A DNA stretch of 64,000 nucleotides from Balanoglossus misakiensis (lineage: Eukaryota; Hemichordata): positions 6,572,001-6,636,000 of the forward strand of contig CM082596.2 of the NCBI GenBank assembly GCA_040954595.2, read 5' to 3'. Under the pieces are notes generated by a model. It ran no database searches. It saw only the letters and a program-made list of their open reading frames with translations, and was not told the DNA's origin. Below are positions 47,401 to 59,575 of the stretch, one piece after another. The first letter of the stretch is position 1, and every line of letters starts with the position of its first letter. The position numbers were made by a program, and so were the translations under genes.

Positions 47401-49285
47401 GCGCTGCTTTAATGCAGCTAATAAAATAACGCCAGTATACAGCGATTGCATAGAGCCAGCCTTAATCAAAGCAAGTATTTCATAGAGTTCTGAAGCACGC
47501 CGTGGTGTTTTGCGGGATAAAATTAATACCCGGTTGGATCACTGCCTCTGTTCCTCGTGAAATTAGATTAGATGCTCTCTTTGATTATTAATGTTAATCA
47601 TTTATGATTTGCATACCGTCCCCTGATGGGGGCGATACAACACTGGCATATCATAACGCGTATACCTTTTAGTCATTGATTGAGCTGTGATATATTCAGC
47701 ATTAACGTCGGAGATGTGTTACAACATCATAGCTAAGGATCAGGTAGCTTGCAATAGCGCAAGGGATGGGTCTTGAAAGTACGCGGCGGCTGCTTTTACG
47801 GTCCACATCAGTCCCCCTCCCACCGTAACATTACTGACCCTTAGAACTAAACGCCATCTTGGGGATGAGAGATAGTGTATATTGATTGCTCGTGATGAGG
47901 AATTCGTAATTTTTTTTTTATAGATTTTCGTCATTTAGCCGTTTGCTGTTGGAAAGTTTCAAATTCTTGTCTGTGTAAGCTACGTTGATTGCTTTGGAGT
48001 AAGCTTATAGTGGCAGTCCAACGTCTGTAACCCCCGTGGGAATTTAGCACGGTTCCACATACTGCAGAGACGGACTACGCATGACCGCACATTATTACTG
48101 ATCAGTGTTTTTGGTGTTAGGGTGCACCTCGTTGAATTAATTGCCAGGGGCACGCAATACCATTAACCCCATTAGGCTAAATTGTGGCGTGTATGTTTTA
48201 TTGGGTTGGTACTTCCATGATGAAAGTTGCCAAAGAGGGCGCTGGAAGAAATGTGGAGAAAAGCGGTCATCAAGCATCGCTTCACCCATTTCTCATAGAG
48301 TATACACTGCATGTTACTTGCACGATTTTTGTCCAAAGCTACATTTGTTATTGATGACCACGCCAGGAACATACCCACGTGAAGCCGAGTGTATCTGGAC
48401 TTTACTTTTGCTGTGGTTACAATTACTTTAGTCGAAGCTGGATAAATCAGAAACGAACTTGTGAGATCCTTTCGTGTCCGCCCAGAGTTTATGCCCCCAG
48501 GGGCTGGGTTCACACATTAGCAACTACTTGTGAATGTGTCGTTTGTGTTACGGAGAATTCTTCACAGTAATGAACGGAGATTAAATTACCATTTGCATAA
48601 ATGTGCATGTAACTGATTAGTTCATTAATATTACGTAATTTAACCAGAGTCTGAAATCCGATGGATCAATGACCCTGCACTATGACCTTGAACCTCAGAC
48701 AATAATTGAAAATTGCCCGAGCTTACGTTTTGATTGTTGCTGCCATATATTGTTGTTTTGAACTGTTATGGCTGAATTTTGCTGAAACCGTTACACTTTC
48801 ATCTCTCTATGGTCGTGTTCTCTTGTAATTGAGTGTAGTCTGTTACCATGAGCAGAAATGAATGTTACGACATTACCATTGAATTGCTTTACTGACTAAA
48901 GCGACTGATCGCAAACGAGCTCGTCTTTAGTTACATATTTCATATTGAACGTTTTGTAAAACACTAACATTTCTCTGTGCATAAACATTACTGTGATTAC
49001 AAGCTGGAGAAAAGTTAAACACGATTTAAGCGTTGTGTAATACGTGTACTGTAACATACCAGAAATATTTCGGTGGACAGGTAGATTGTATTATATGGGT
49101 GGTATACTGACGTAACACCCGAGAAAAGACCATCGTATACATGCTAAGCCAGTCTGAGCCTAAATGCACTTACACGTGCACATGGCCTTACCTTAGTCTC
49201 CAAATGTAAGTGCTGCGTCTCAGCAGGTGCGGCTGGGTGTGTGGTGCAGCTGATGAGCATTCGATGCGCTGTTGGTGTTTGGTAA

Positions 49286-49918
49286 TTGTTTGTCGTGCAC
49301 GGCTGTTCCGCCAGGCACCTCAATAACACACAAAGCTACTCTCGCCGCCAAATGCGGAAACGACGCACTTATGAAACCCAAGTTTATCGATTTCTGCCAA
49401 TGGCCAGAGATACGGTCAACCACACTGTGCAAACCACGCCGAGGGGTATCTGTGCAATTTCTGGCGATCCTCAAAATCGGCCGCAGAACAGTCAATGCCG
49501 ATGGCGAACGTGTTTCCCCCCCTGGGAGTCTTTCGTGGCGATTGGGTCTGAGATGAAAAGACCAGGCCTGTCCTTACGCAACCACAATGCGCTAGATTAC
49601 ATCGGCTGTGATCTTTTAGACTATCTGAGACCATTATTCTCAACCTCTCAATTGCCTGGATTACCGCCTCGACAAATAGATACATTTGAGGTGCCTTTCA
49701 CGGCGTTACGTAACGTCACCAATCAATTTTTTTTCCTCGGGATTCAGAATACAGGGCGTGTGCGTTTGACAAGTAGGTCCCAGCATGCAGCTGGATGGGG
49801 ACCTTCCCCTTCCAGTATTCAATGTGACATTGGGAATTGTCGCCGAGATGTGCTGGCCAATTGCGTTGACCGCTGTGTGACCGTAAATCCGGGCGTTTGC
49901 AACGGCCTGATGTGCTGA
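49286..49918 (+). other. Orphan 210-codon open frame
   Basis: Open frame from ATG to TGA with no recognised domain. Overlapping frames are also open on the other strand, which suggests a region of low stop density rather than a proven gene. Two Cys-rich patches near the end (CDIGN, CVDRC) are not diagnostic. A decayed mobile element or unspliced pseudogene is possible. Confidence 0.15.
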
Positions 49919-50261
49919 TAATGTAATTGTCTCTCACAATCATTATGAGGAGAGTAGACACATTATCAGACAATTCACGTTTGCCAGCTTGATGAATGGA
50001 TCCTCCACCCATAATAGAACAAATATTTGCATTTTTCTCTGATTTTTCCTCCGCGAACACAACAGTATGTTGAAAGACCACTTACTCGCACGAACGACAA
50101 TACCGTTGTCGACCAGGGAAATCTCGTCATTTCCATTATGTTTTATGCACTGAGATGCATAACCAACCGTGCGGTGAGGCCTGGTGGTGGTGGTGGTTTT
50201 GGGGATGGTGGTGATGGTGATGACGACGACGACGATGATGATGATCATCATCATCATCATA

Positions 50262-50288
50262 ATCATTTACGTGCTCTAAACCGTTTTA
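50262..50288 (+). repeat. Dispersed repeat core next to a GAT tract, copy 1
   Basis: 27 bases containing tttacgtgctctaaaccg. They follow a (GAT)n/(CAT)n tract and are identical to 55236-55262. The repeat boundaries are not visible. Confidence 0.7.
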
Positions 50289-51039
50289 TGTAGTGCAGCA
50301 CAGTACAGTTACAGTACTGAACAGTCCCTTGTACAATTCAATGTAAGCTACCCGACCTGTACACATACTAGTAAACGCCCACAGCGTTGACTGAATGGAA
50401 ATAACGGCGGGTGTAGTTTTTTGAGTCGGAACACGTCGCAGTCAGCGAGGCTTTCGGCTATGAATGGAGCTTGTCAGTCGTTTAGATGCAATTAAAATGA
50501 GCAGAAGTAGAAGTATTCCGCTCCTGGGCATGCAGGTAATCCGTCCCCAGTTCAATGAGAACGGGGTCGTCTGGTTTTATTGAGGGCGACCGCAGAGTAC
50601 CGCGTTTCCGTTTGACGGACGCCGTAAAACGATCAGCGGCAGTATGAACCTTTCTGGCGGGGACAATGTGTTGACTGTTCCCGGCGGTCGTGGCTCGGAC
50701 CCGTCAGCCATTGTCAAAAGAGCCATAAACAGCGATACTCGAGGAAGCTCACAGTATACAAAAAGCGGTGAAATTTTAATTACACCTCTTCACCCGACTA
50801 ACGACGCAAAACGCCTGTGAAGCTTTTTTGCTGCATGGGTATTTCGTTCGTGAAGCCCTGACTCAACAGTGTACATACAGATCCCACTTCAATGTATCTT
50901 GTGATTTTTTGTTTAAAATATAGATTCAGGGACCGCACATCAGAATCACAGACAACCTGCGGCTGATGTCTGAGCCGGAATCTCTCCACATTCTGCGGTT
51001 CCTATGTAACACATGATCGTTTACTCCTCTGCTTCATAT

Positions 51040-51561
51040 TTACACTAACGGTTTCAACAATTTACTCACAATTGGCTGTGGGTGTACATTGGAATACGGG
51101 TCACGTTTCTTTTCGAACAAACCTTCAAAGGCTAGAGTAAACAAATAGGACACTGTCCGAGTCGCTACTCTTTTATGTCGGGTATTGGTATCCTTAATCG
51201 GTTCAACGAGCCTGCATACCTTTGCTTGATTTGATTCGATTTTTGCTTTCTTTTGGACTCGCTTTTGAAACATTTCCGCCGTTAAACCTATTAATGATGT
51301 AAGGGGGCTGGTTATGTCCACTGTGCGGAGAATTGTATGTTTTGGTTTTTTGTCCATGCGTGAGTCGTTAGGATTGCTTGTCACGTTGAGTGTTTTTTGA
51401 CGAATCCAGCTTCTGAAAAAAATGTTCCCCTGATGTACTGCTTGCTTAGCGGTTGTAAACTTTATGGCTTCCGGCGTGAAGGTATCCTTTTTGTCTGATC
51501 GAAAATTCACAATGACTCGGTCTTTGTTTACCTGGAAGATCTGTTCTCTTTTTACTCTCAC
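51040..51561 (-). other. Orphan 173-codon open frame, basic
   Basis: Lys/Arg-rich translation beginning at a GTG; the first in-frame ATG lies about 69 codons in. No splice signals or family resemblance found. It may be noise or the remnant of a retrocopy. Confidence 0.15.
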
Positions 51562-52288
51562 TTGTTTGATGATTTAAGTCGCTTTATGGTGGTTCATGAC
51601 AGTTCATCGTGCCATTTCGCTGAATGGAAACTGGTGGCTCGCACACACCACGTAATATCAGCGGCGCGTAAGAAGACTAGCCCGGTGGCGACGGTGTGGG
51701 AAAAGCAGTGGCCTGAAAAGGCGTCTTATCTGCACTTTGTACCAGGAGTACTTCATCTTCCAGACTCTTGAATGACGAGTCCGAAGAATCAGAACGACCA
51801 ATTTTGTGTCCTCGCAACGTCTCGTATCAGAATGCCATTGAACAAGTCTACGTGTTTTACGTTCTCTCCCGCCCCCTTCGGACTCATTCAAAGAGACACG
51901 CATTACTCATCACACATCTCATTTGAGGACGGCCACCCCCACCCCTCTCCCATCCACGCACGTCAATGGCCTAATCGGATGTGCCTTGTATTGTATACCT
52001 GAACAATTTCCCACCAGCAGATAACGAGAATCCGCATTGTTCGAGACAGCTGAACCATGGCTTCTTGTATAGGAGTCTACAGCAAACGCCGTGAGCATAC
52101 GCTGTACTAGAGGTACATCATGAAGACCAAATTGCGGTCGGTGTAAATAACGGGGATGATAGTGAGAAAAAAAACTAACTTACATTTTTAGGTTACGTCT
52201 GTATTTCAACTGACACAGGTCACATTAAGTGATGACCAGGTATGGACACCCGTTGTTGGCAAACGTGTCTGTTTGAAAGGGGCCTTAC

Positions 52289-52664
52289 CTGAGCGCCGGT
52301 CTTCATCACAGCGGTCTGTGGTTCCATGCAGCACGTTCATCCCGGCGGTCTCCTCAAAATACATCGTCCGCACGACCCCGGCGGTGTAACTTTGGAATAT
52401 TCTGGGAGGCGGAAGTACTTGTGCCACACTTTCGGCGTGGATCAGTCCATTATATGGAGTACAGGGGTATTTCGCGTCAAAAAAAGTGCGCTTCGGTACG
52501 CTCCACATCGGCGCCTGGACTGCGGATGGGCTTGAGTGCACTCCGCCAGTCCGCCGCGAACGATGTGGGCCAGGGGTGACGCGCGATGATATCATCACCC
52601 AGCATTGTCCTGTTAAACTGTCCATAACCCCACCCACGGCTGAACCCCCCGTGTACCTATTCAT
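52289..52664 (-). other. Candidate exon with consensus donor
   Basis: A minus-strand open frame (about 125 codons before the donor) in CpG-rich DNA ends at cgctcag/gtaaggcc, a near-perfect 5' splice site. The translation (for example PMWSVPKRTFFDAKYPCTPYNG) matches no family I know. It could be a coding exon, or a non-coding first exon of the collagen-like gene 11 kb downstream. Confidence 0.25.
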
Positions 52665-53154
52665 GTCCCGACAACGTCAAACGGTGACGGCTCTTAGTCA
52701 GCCCTAATGACCATTATTGAAAAGCCATTATGAGAGCCACTCGTTAATGTTCACGCGACACTCAACACATTATTTACGCGTGCTTCTTTAAAAAGTAATT
52801 CTTGAACGCAGCCACTCGCGGATTCAACGAAGCGAGTTACCCCCTTTTTTACCAAGGTTGGTCAGTTACCATATGCTCTTCCCAGACAATATAGACAATA
52901 TCTCAACGACTACATCAGAAATTGATAAAATGGTTCCAAGAAGTCAAACCGACTTGATATGCAATGTGGGTTACTGTTAGTGAAATTGGGTCAAAGTGCA
53001 TTTTTTTTGTCAAGCTTGGTGGTATGTTTTGTGGTAAAGTAACTCGAATAAGACGTTACTGAGCAATTAATGTGAAACTGAATGTGTGATTTTTGCCAAT
53101 GTTCCCAGCGATCCTGCCACGTTGCTGAATTGCACTGTAGTACCAGTGCAACCA

Positions 53155-53190
53155 GCCAACCAACCAACCAACCAACCAACCAACCAACCA
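53155..53190. repeat. (AACC)n microsatellite
   Basis: Nine CAAC/AACC units in intergenic DNA. Confidence 0.9.
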
Positions 53191-54148
53191 TACATTTTAT
53201 TTTTGTCGTTAAAGTTCTTCAGCCAACCGAGCGAGGTCCTATAGCATATCCCACAGAATGTGTTGTGTATTTACAGGTGCGCGTGTGAAATTTCCCCCAT
53301 CGCCAGGACGCACAATACCCTTCAGTGTCCGATTGTCAATTTCGATGTGTCCCATTCAGTTAGAATTTTACAACGATAATTAGCCGAGAAACGCAGTGTG
53401 ACCGGCCATTGAAACGGACACAATCCTGCAGTTTGTAGCTCTGAACAAACAATGTGCTTACTGTTGTATATTTGCTGGGGGAAGAAAGGCCCGGGCTTCC
53501 CGACCGAGGAAAGATCAAAAGACTCCGGGGTATAGCACTTCCTGTAAGGGAGATGCCGACGACATGGGCCCTTTAGAGTATCGACCGAACTACATGTAGG
53601 TGCATGGTGAACAGGTAATTTGTAGCTTGATGGAACTTGAAAGTGGGTCTTACAAAAAGGTGAACGCACTCTGAAATTACTAGACCGTAGCAATCACTAC
53701 GTCATATAAATTAAAGTGAACCGACACCTTCCTTGTAGAGAGATTCTAATAAAATAAATTGTAACGTTACAGTAAACACATAAACACTTTTTATTTATCA
53801 AACGTTTGGATGTGAACCAGTTAAATAATAATAAAGGGGTGCCACACCCATTTAACGTCCATTGGAAGAAATAGTCAAAAAGTGTAAATGTGGTATAAGA
53901 TATAGACATATTGAAATATATATTCTCCCAAGAACCCTTAATTATTCATTAAGGAGCACCACTTTTTAATATGCATAGATTTCCGGCTAGAGTTTTAGCG
54001 AGATTCCGTTAAATGTGTTCTTGTGTTATCTGGTAATACATATTAATAACTCAGAATTCATAAAGAAATTCTTGCGTAACCCTGGATGGTTTGTTAATGC
54101 ATGAGTCAGTGTCAGGGAAATCATTTCCAGTCAGGAGATAACGAGGCT

Positions 54149-55172
54149 TTACAGATACGTCGCTCTCAGCGTGTCTGCGTTGTGCTGCAACTCGCATCTC
54201 TCGAGACTGTCAACCAGACCAGCCACGGTGGCCCTGAACCCGTGTTTGCTCTTCCACAGTTCCAGCATTCTCATCTTCTTGTCCACCATGTGGCGGCAGT
54301 CGGCGTCGATGTGCTCCACCTCCTGCGCGGACAGGCCCAGGCCCCTCTGCGAACGGCCGAACTGTTTCCACTTCTGGACGGGTAGCTCCTCGGCTAGCGT
54401 CAGTAGTGCTTCCTCCAAGACAGACTCTGCGTGCAAAATAGCAGAAAAAATAAATTGTATTGTTACAGTAACACGTGTGGCCACCATCAAGGGTTAGTAT
54501 TACATATTGGGTTGATTATTGCATATTGGGCTAATTGTTATCACATATCGTGTAAGCATGACATAATGGGTAAAGTGATAGTACATATTGGCTTAGCATT
54601 AATTATTGGATCCATTATCACTTATGTGGATGATGAAACGACAGATGGGAATTTTAGTGACGTCGTCAAAGAGCGTGATCGCAAAAAGCAAAAACAGTGT
54701 GACAGGTGACCGCATGCGTTGTCTTGCTGCATTCAGCCTAAATATGTGTGTATTTTAAATTGAGGCTTAAACAAAACTGTGAGTATAATGTATTCTGCCC
54801 GATTCCCGAAAAGCCACCCCGCCCCGTGGTGATCAGTTCATCTCGTGTAGAATCCAATAAACGGATTGCAAATAGCCCCTACCTTGTTTAACCAACCCTT
54901 CGGTAATCTCCGCCATGCCGAAGATACCCTCACTGCGAAGAGCGTCGATGATGGTCTGGTTGGTGGCGCCGTTCCCCTCCTTGTCTTTCCACTTCAGCAT
55001 TGCCTGGTGCAGACGATCGCGTTCTTCGGAGTGGTTAGATTTTATGGTGTCCAGTTCTTCGTCTGTTAGGCCGAGCTGTCTTGCAAAACTCTCCCAGTCC
55101 CTTCCCATCGCTAGTAGGGTGGATGTTACGTAGCTAATTGATCTCTTCAACCCTTAATAATAATAATAAAAA

Positions 55173-55221
<49 letters not shown>

Positions 55222-57042
55222 TTTTGTTGTTGTTGATCATTTACGTGCTCTAAACCGTTTTAATTGGTTACGCAACGCCGTAGTCTAAATGTTCAAGTCA
55301 AATTTCCAGTCGTTTTGGAACAGAACATTCAGTAAGTAGCAAAATTTTTTGGCAATATCGGTGATACTACAGCACAAAGAAGTGTAATAGTAATATGATA
55401 GTTACTTCTTGGGATTTGCCTCTCTGTGGCGGTGTTTTCATCCTGGAATTAGGAAAACAAATATATTCAAAAGTTTGTGAGTGTGATGAATTGCGGAATA
55501 GGTTATGAAAACCTGATAAATACACATTGTATATAGTGTCTTCAAATTGAAATTCAACAACGTTGACAGATTGTTTTTTTTTATTTTACACGTGAAGGGT
55601 CAAAAGACTTTGTTTATTTGTGTTTGATATCTTCTCATTTGAGCTCAGTTTGTTGTCTGTGGTTTGTTGTATTCTATTTAAGGTGTATAGTTGACTGCTG
55701 TGGTCTGCTGTAGGCTGTTTAGTTATTATTATAAGGGTTCAAAGCGTTACACGTTTGTCTGTATAGAGTGAGTTCTGGTACTCACCCGTCTCAGTATGAA
55801 CTTCAGCTCTGCCACCTGTTCGAAAATGGCGTCTTTGGCCTTGACCTTTTTGGACTGTTTCATGAAGAACTTCAGGGAGCCTTCCAAGTCGCCGCTCTCT
55901 CTGGCTGCAGGATTCTTAGGCTCCACGGTGACCTCGACGAACCGCAGATGAGTCGGGTAGAATTTCAGGTGTCTCAGCGAGTGTCTGATCGAGAACTCGT
56001 CGCTGGCCTGGAAGTTTATCCTCTGGCGCGCCCGCATCACTATGTCCCCGCTGTAAGGGATGCCGGGCCGCAGGCTCTCGTACCCGTCGCCGGCGAACAG
56101 TTTCATCTTCTCCCGCACCTCGTGGGACTCCACGACGCTGGCGAGCAGCTGTTGCGGCTTCTGGGCGTGTTGCAGTAGCAGCAGCCTGGCCGTCTTTGAG
56201 CCATTTTTTGCATTCTTGTACACCTTCTTCGCATGTCTTCCAACGTTGCTTCTTTCTCTATCAGTACTGGAGACGGCACCATACCTAGAAAAGTTATATC
56301 ACCGTATTCAGTGATAGCAGTGGCCTATTCACCAAATAATCATATTCACACGTCTATTACTCGCAATATTAAAAAAAAATGATTATCGTCTTCATTCGAG
56401 ATCAGTGTATGTATGCATGCATCTATGTATCTGTGTAAAGTCCATATACATATTCTTTAAAATACATGTTTATACGGCTGTTATTCGCATACCCCGAGAA
56501 AGATGACACCCGAAACGTCACAACTGTCTCTCGTATGATCGGTTTCACGCTGTCGGTAACATCCTGCCAATCGTCGGTGTCCGTCTTATCAGCAACTATC
56601 CTCACTGTGGTTTCTTGTTTGTCCGCTCTCGGGGGCAGCGGCAGACACAGTGTCACTGGCTTCTTGAAGGCTCCCACAGTCCGGTCACTTTTGACGAACA
56701 CCACCGGGGAGAAGGCTATCTGGCTATCCAGGCCCGGTTCTTGGTGGAACGAGGCCGATATCGCGCCGGCGTCCACTGGCATGACCTGTCGGTGCGAAGT
56801 GAGCATGCGTGAATGTTCGGACAATCGGACAATCTCTGGTCGTTTTCGCTGTGTTCGCACATTGTGGTCTCCTGACAGTTAGAATTAATGAAGGTTGTCT
56901 TTGACTGTACACGATAATAGTAAAGACATACGAATACCCTATTGAAGCGATTACTAGTATCGCAGAAGCATTTTAAATCATTATTTTGTTACCACTATTG
57001 GTTAGTGTCTTTGTACACAAGGAATTTGATAATGAGCACCAT

Positions 57043-57075
<33 letters not shown>

Positions 57076-59575
57076 TTCTGTCTCTCTCTCTCGCGCTCTC
57101 TCTTTTCATCCTTAATACAACATATCTTTATTATACCTCGACTTTCATGTTGTTTTTGGCGGTGACCGAACCAGCTGGCATGGATATAGACAAATCTGTA
57201 CAAACAGAGGACGTGAAGGTACAACCTTTGGGGTCCGCCACGAAATCTTCTCTCACAAAGCTGGAAACTACGACGAACATTGCCAATTTGGTTATCTGCA
57301 CGCCGATACCGCCATCGGTCTGCGGAGGACAAAAACGCAAGGAGATAAATGGAACATTACGAAGAGGCTAACAACGTAAACTAGTTTCATAATTGCGCAT
57401 TGGTAGTTGATACGTACATGCATTAGGTCGAGTCTGTGAATCGCCATTAAATAAATTCACATTGGCCGCCAATGTCATCTAAATCTGGAGAGAGACCGCC
57501 CTATGCCAAGACTGGCGTGTCTTCGCATTACCTTATATGGAGTGTGCGTCTCCCACCGGATACCGTCGCGACTTGACATCACGGCCAATTTTCTGGTTGC
57601 TTGGGTTACCAGTGAAAAGCCCAACGCCACTGATCTTGAGAACGACACAGAATGGGGCTGAAGGTCAATGATGTCGGTTTCGAAGCATTCGCTGTCTTCA
57701 AGGTTAGGTCTGAACACCTCACCGTCAACAACCCTCGCTGTGAATTCGACAGGGTTCTTGATTATGCCTGGTAGAACTGTCAATGTAACGTTCCTCATAA
57801 GAGACAATTTCTGTCGTTCCTGTTGAAGAAATGGAATGATGTAATCATTTGGATGAGGGAATACACGCGTTGGCGTCTATCAGCTTGCACGCACACACAC
57901 ACTCATGTACATGCATGTATGTATGTATGTATGTATTGATTGATTGAATGATTGGCTTTCGCTGGATTAATTATTTCGTGATTTGCTCATTAACTTAATA
58001 ATGTTCTAACCTTATCATCAGGAGTCAGGAAAAACTTCGAGCCTTCTTCGAAGCTCGGTTCACTGGCGTCATCTTCTTCACTTTCTATCCCTGAATAAGA
58101 ATGATAGCAATTGCCATACACAAATTATTCGCATGTCTTTCTGGGTATTATATGTAAATGATAACGAAAAGGGTTATTTTTCATCATTTTAACGCATAGC
58201 AAATGTAGCATATATGCTATAAGTATATACGTGATGATATCTGCACAATGGCGGATACGAACTGTAGCTGGATAAATCATTATATAATGTTTCTTAGCTT
58301 AGATATTGCAATAATGAACAGACATACGCATTAATAGATCTGGTATCGGGTTTTGCGTCTGGAACTTTTTCATTTCTTCGATACCCCGGAGACATACTTC
58401 GAGGGGCGGGTATTCCACTGGATTGCCCCTGAGCTGGATTTTGTTGAGTTTTCCCAACTTAGCAAGCACTTCAAGGGGAATGTACCGGATCGCATTGCCC
58501 TCGATGTTCAGGTGCTGCAGGGATGATATGTCCATTATCTTGGCGAGGGCCTTAGCGTTCATCTTGTTGGACCGCAGATTCAATTCGCCCAGGCTCGTAA
58601 GCCGGGCGATTTCAGTGGGCAGGTCTCTGAGTTTGTTTCCTTCGACGGACAGCTCCTTCAGATTGGCCAGCTTGGTGACGCTGATGGGCAAGGTCTCGAA
58701 ATCGTTGTCGTCCAACGAGATGTGTCGCAGCTTCACCAGGGGCTCCAGGTCCGGGAGGTCGGTCAGGTCGTTGTCGCCGATGTCCAAGTCGGCAAGATTT
58801 GTGAGAAGTCCTGAAAATAGTTTAACGTATTAAATAACTAAAAATAACGAAAAAAAAGAATCAAAGGTATACGGTCACCTTTGGAAATTTAGCTACAGTC
58901 ACCATGGAAAATTGAGATCCAGCCAATCACAGATTTTCAGTGGGTGTCTCACGCAAAAAATCGCCATTATTCGTTCTTTAGAATACTCAAATACTGCTTT
59001 TACCCCAGTTACAACTCACCGATTGACGGAGGAATGTCTGTCAAGTCGTTGTCATCCAAATGCAGAACCGTGAGCAGGTTCAAGGTAAATAGCTCTGCTG
59101 GGAGGTCTTTCAGTTGGTTTTTGTCCAAGGCCAGCGTCGTCAGACTCTGTAGTTTACCGATGTCCGGGTGGATGGATTCCACGCTATTTCCACTTACGTC
59201 GAGTTCGACCAAGTTGACGAGCTTATAGACGGGGGCGGGTATGTCCATGAAGTTGTTGTCGGCCAGATTTAGCGTCCGCAGAGTCCACAGGTTGCTGATT
59301 TGTGGAGGTAGGGTCCTTAACCGATTTCCACTCACGTCGAGAGACTGGAGGCGTGTAAACGAGCAGACGACAGGCGGAAAGTCTTCGAAGCGATTACTCG
59401 CCAGGTCCAGATTCTGCAGACTTCGAAGTTTCTTCAGCTCCTGCGGCAGTCCCGCTAATTTGTTGTTGTAAAGTTTCAGAGTTTTGATGTTCTCATTTTC
59501 AAAGTATGTCAGAGGCAGAGTGTCCAGGCCACGATTGTCAAGAGACAGCGTGTCTCTCACGCTGTTTTCTTGCAT
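54149..59575 (-). CDS. PIDD1-like protein: LRRs, ZU5-like domains, UPA-like region, two death domains
   Basis: Exons in coding order: 59575-59020, 58810-58328, 58090-58011, 57819-57532, 57319-57137, 56785-56493, 56284-55786, 55442-55406, 55152-54883 and 54426-54149. Total 2967 bases (988 residues) with all phases matching. Residues 1-346 carry about 14 leucine-rich repeats (for example LQSLDVSGNRLRTLPPQISNL). An acidic linker follows (IESEEDDASEPSFEEG). ZU5-like regions lie at about 374-490 and 495-630, a UPA-like region at 630-794, and death domains at about 808-893 (RDWESFARQLGL) and 897-980 (PVQKWKQFGRSQRGLGL). The order matches vertebrate PIDD1, a cytosolic platform for caspase-2 or NF-kappaB signalling, except for a second death domain and more LRRs. 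PIDD1's autoprocessing tripeptide H-F-S is not present; the positions read ITKLAMF and TFRVSSFSG. There is no signal peptide, fitting a cytoplasmic protein. Confidence 0.9.
55173..55220. repeat. (GAT)n microsatellite
   Basis: About 16 units of GAT preceded by (TAA)n at 55155-55170. It lies in the short intron between the 37-base exon and the first death-domain exon; the (TAA)n reaches to within a few bases of the acceptor at 55153. Confidence 0.92.
55236..55262 (+). repeat. Dispersed repeat core next to a GAT tract, copy 2
   Basis: Same 27-base core as at 50262, again just after a (GAT)n microsatellite (about 55173-55220), inside an intron of the death-domain gene. The shared arrangement suggests a transposable-element end with a simple-repeat tail. 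Confidence 0.7.
57044..57073. repeat. (TGTC)n microsatellite
   Basis: TGTC/CTGT units followed by a CT-rich tract, in an intron of the PIDD1-like gene. Confidence 0.88.
57913..57936. repeat. (TGTA)n microsatellite
   Basis: Five to six TGTA units in an intron of the PIDD1-like gene. Confidence 0.85.

Larger units (their letters stand above)
40923..54148. other. Large stretch without a secure gene
   Basis: About 13 kb. A GC- and CpG-rich patch at about 42180-42420 may be a promoter. Possible non-coding exons of the collagen-like gene end in good minus-strand donors at 44180 (gtaagtgc) and 52289 (cag/gtaagg). Orphan open frames lie at 49286-49918 (+, 210 residues), 51040-51561 (-, 173 residues, Lys/Arg-rich, no early ATG) and 52206-52664 (-). 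Repeats include (GTT)n at 42976-43004, (GA)n at 44365-44401 and (AACC)n at 53155-53190. A TTTATT at about 53790 could be the polyadenylation signal of the death-domain gene. Confidence 0.45.

Noticed and set aside
56786-56860. Upstream extension of the ZU5 exon to an acceptor near 56846
   Set aside because: A phase-compatible acceptor exists there, but the junction at 56785 gives a continuous beta strand (NNMKVEVMPVDAG) typical of the domain; the longer form remains possible.
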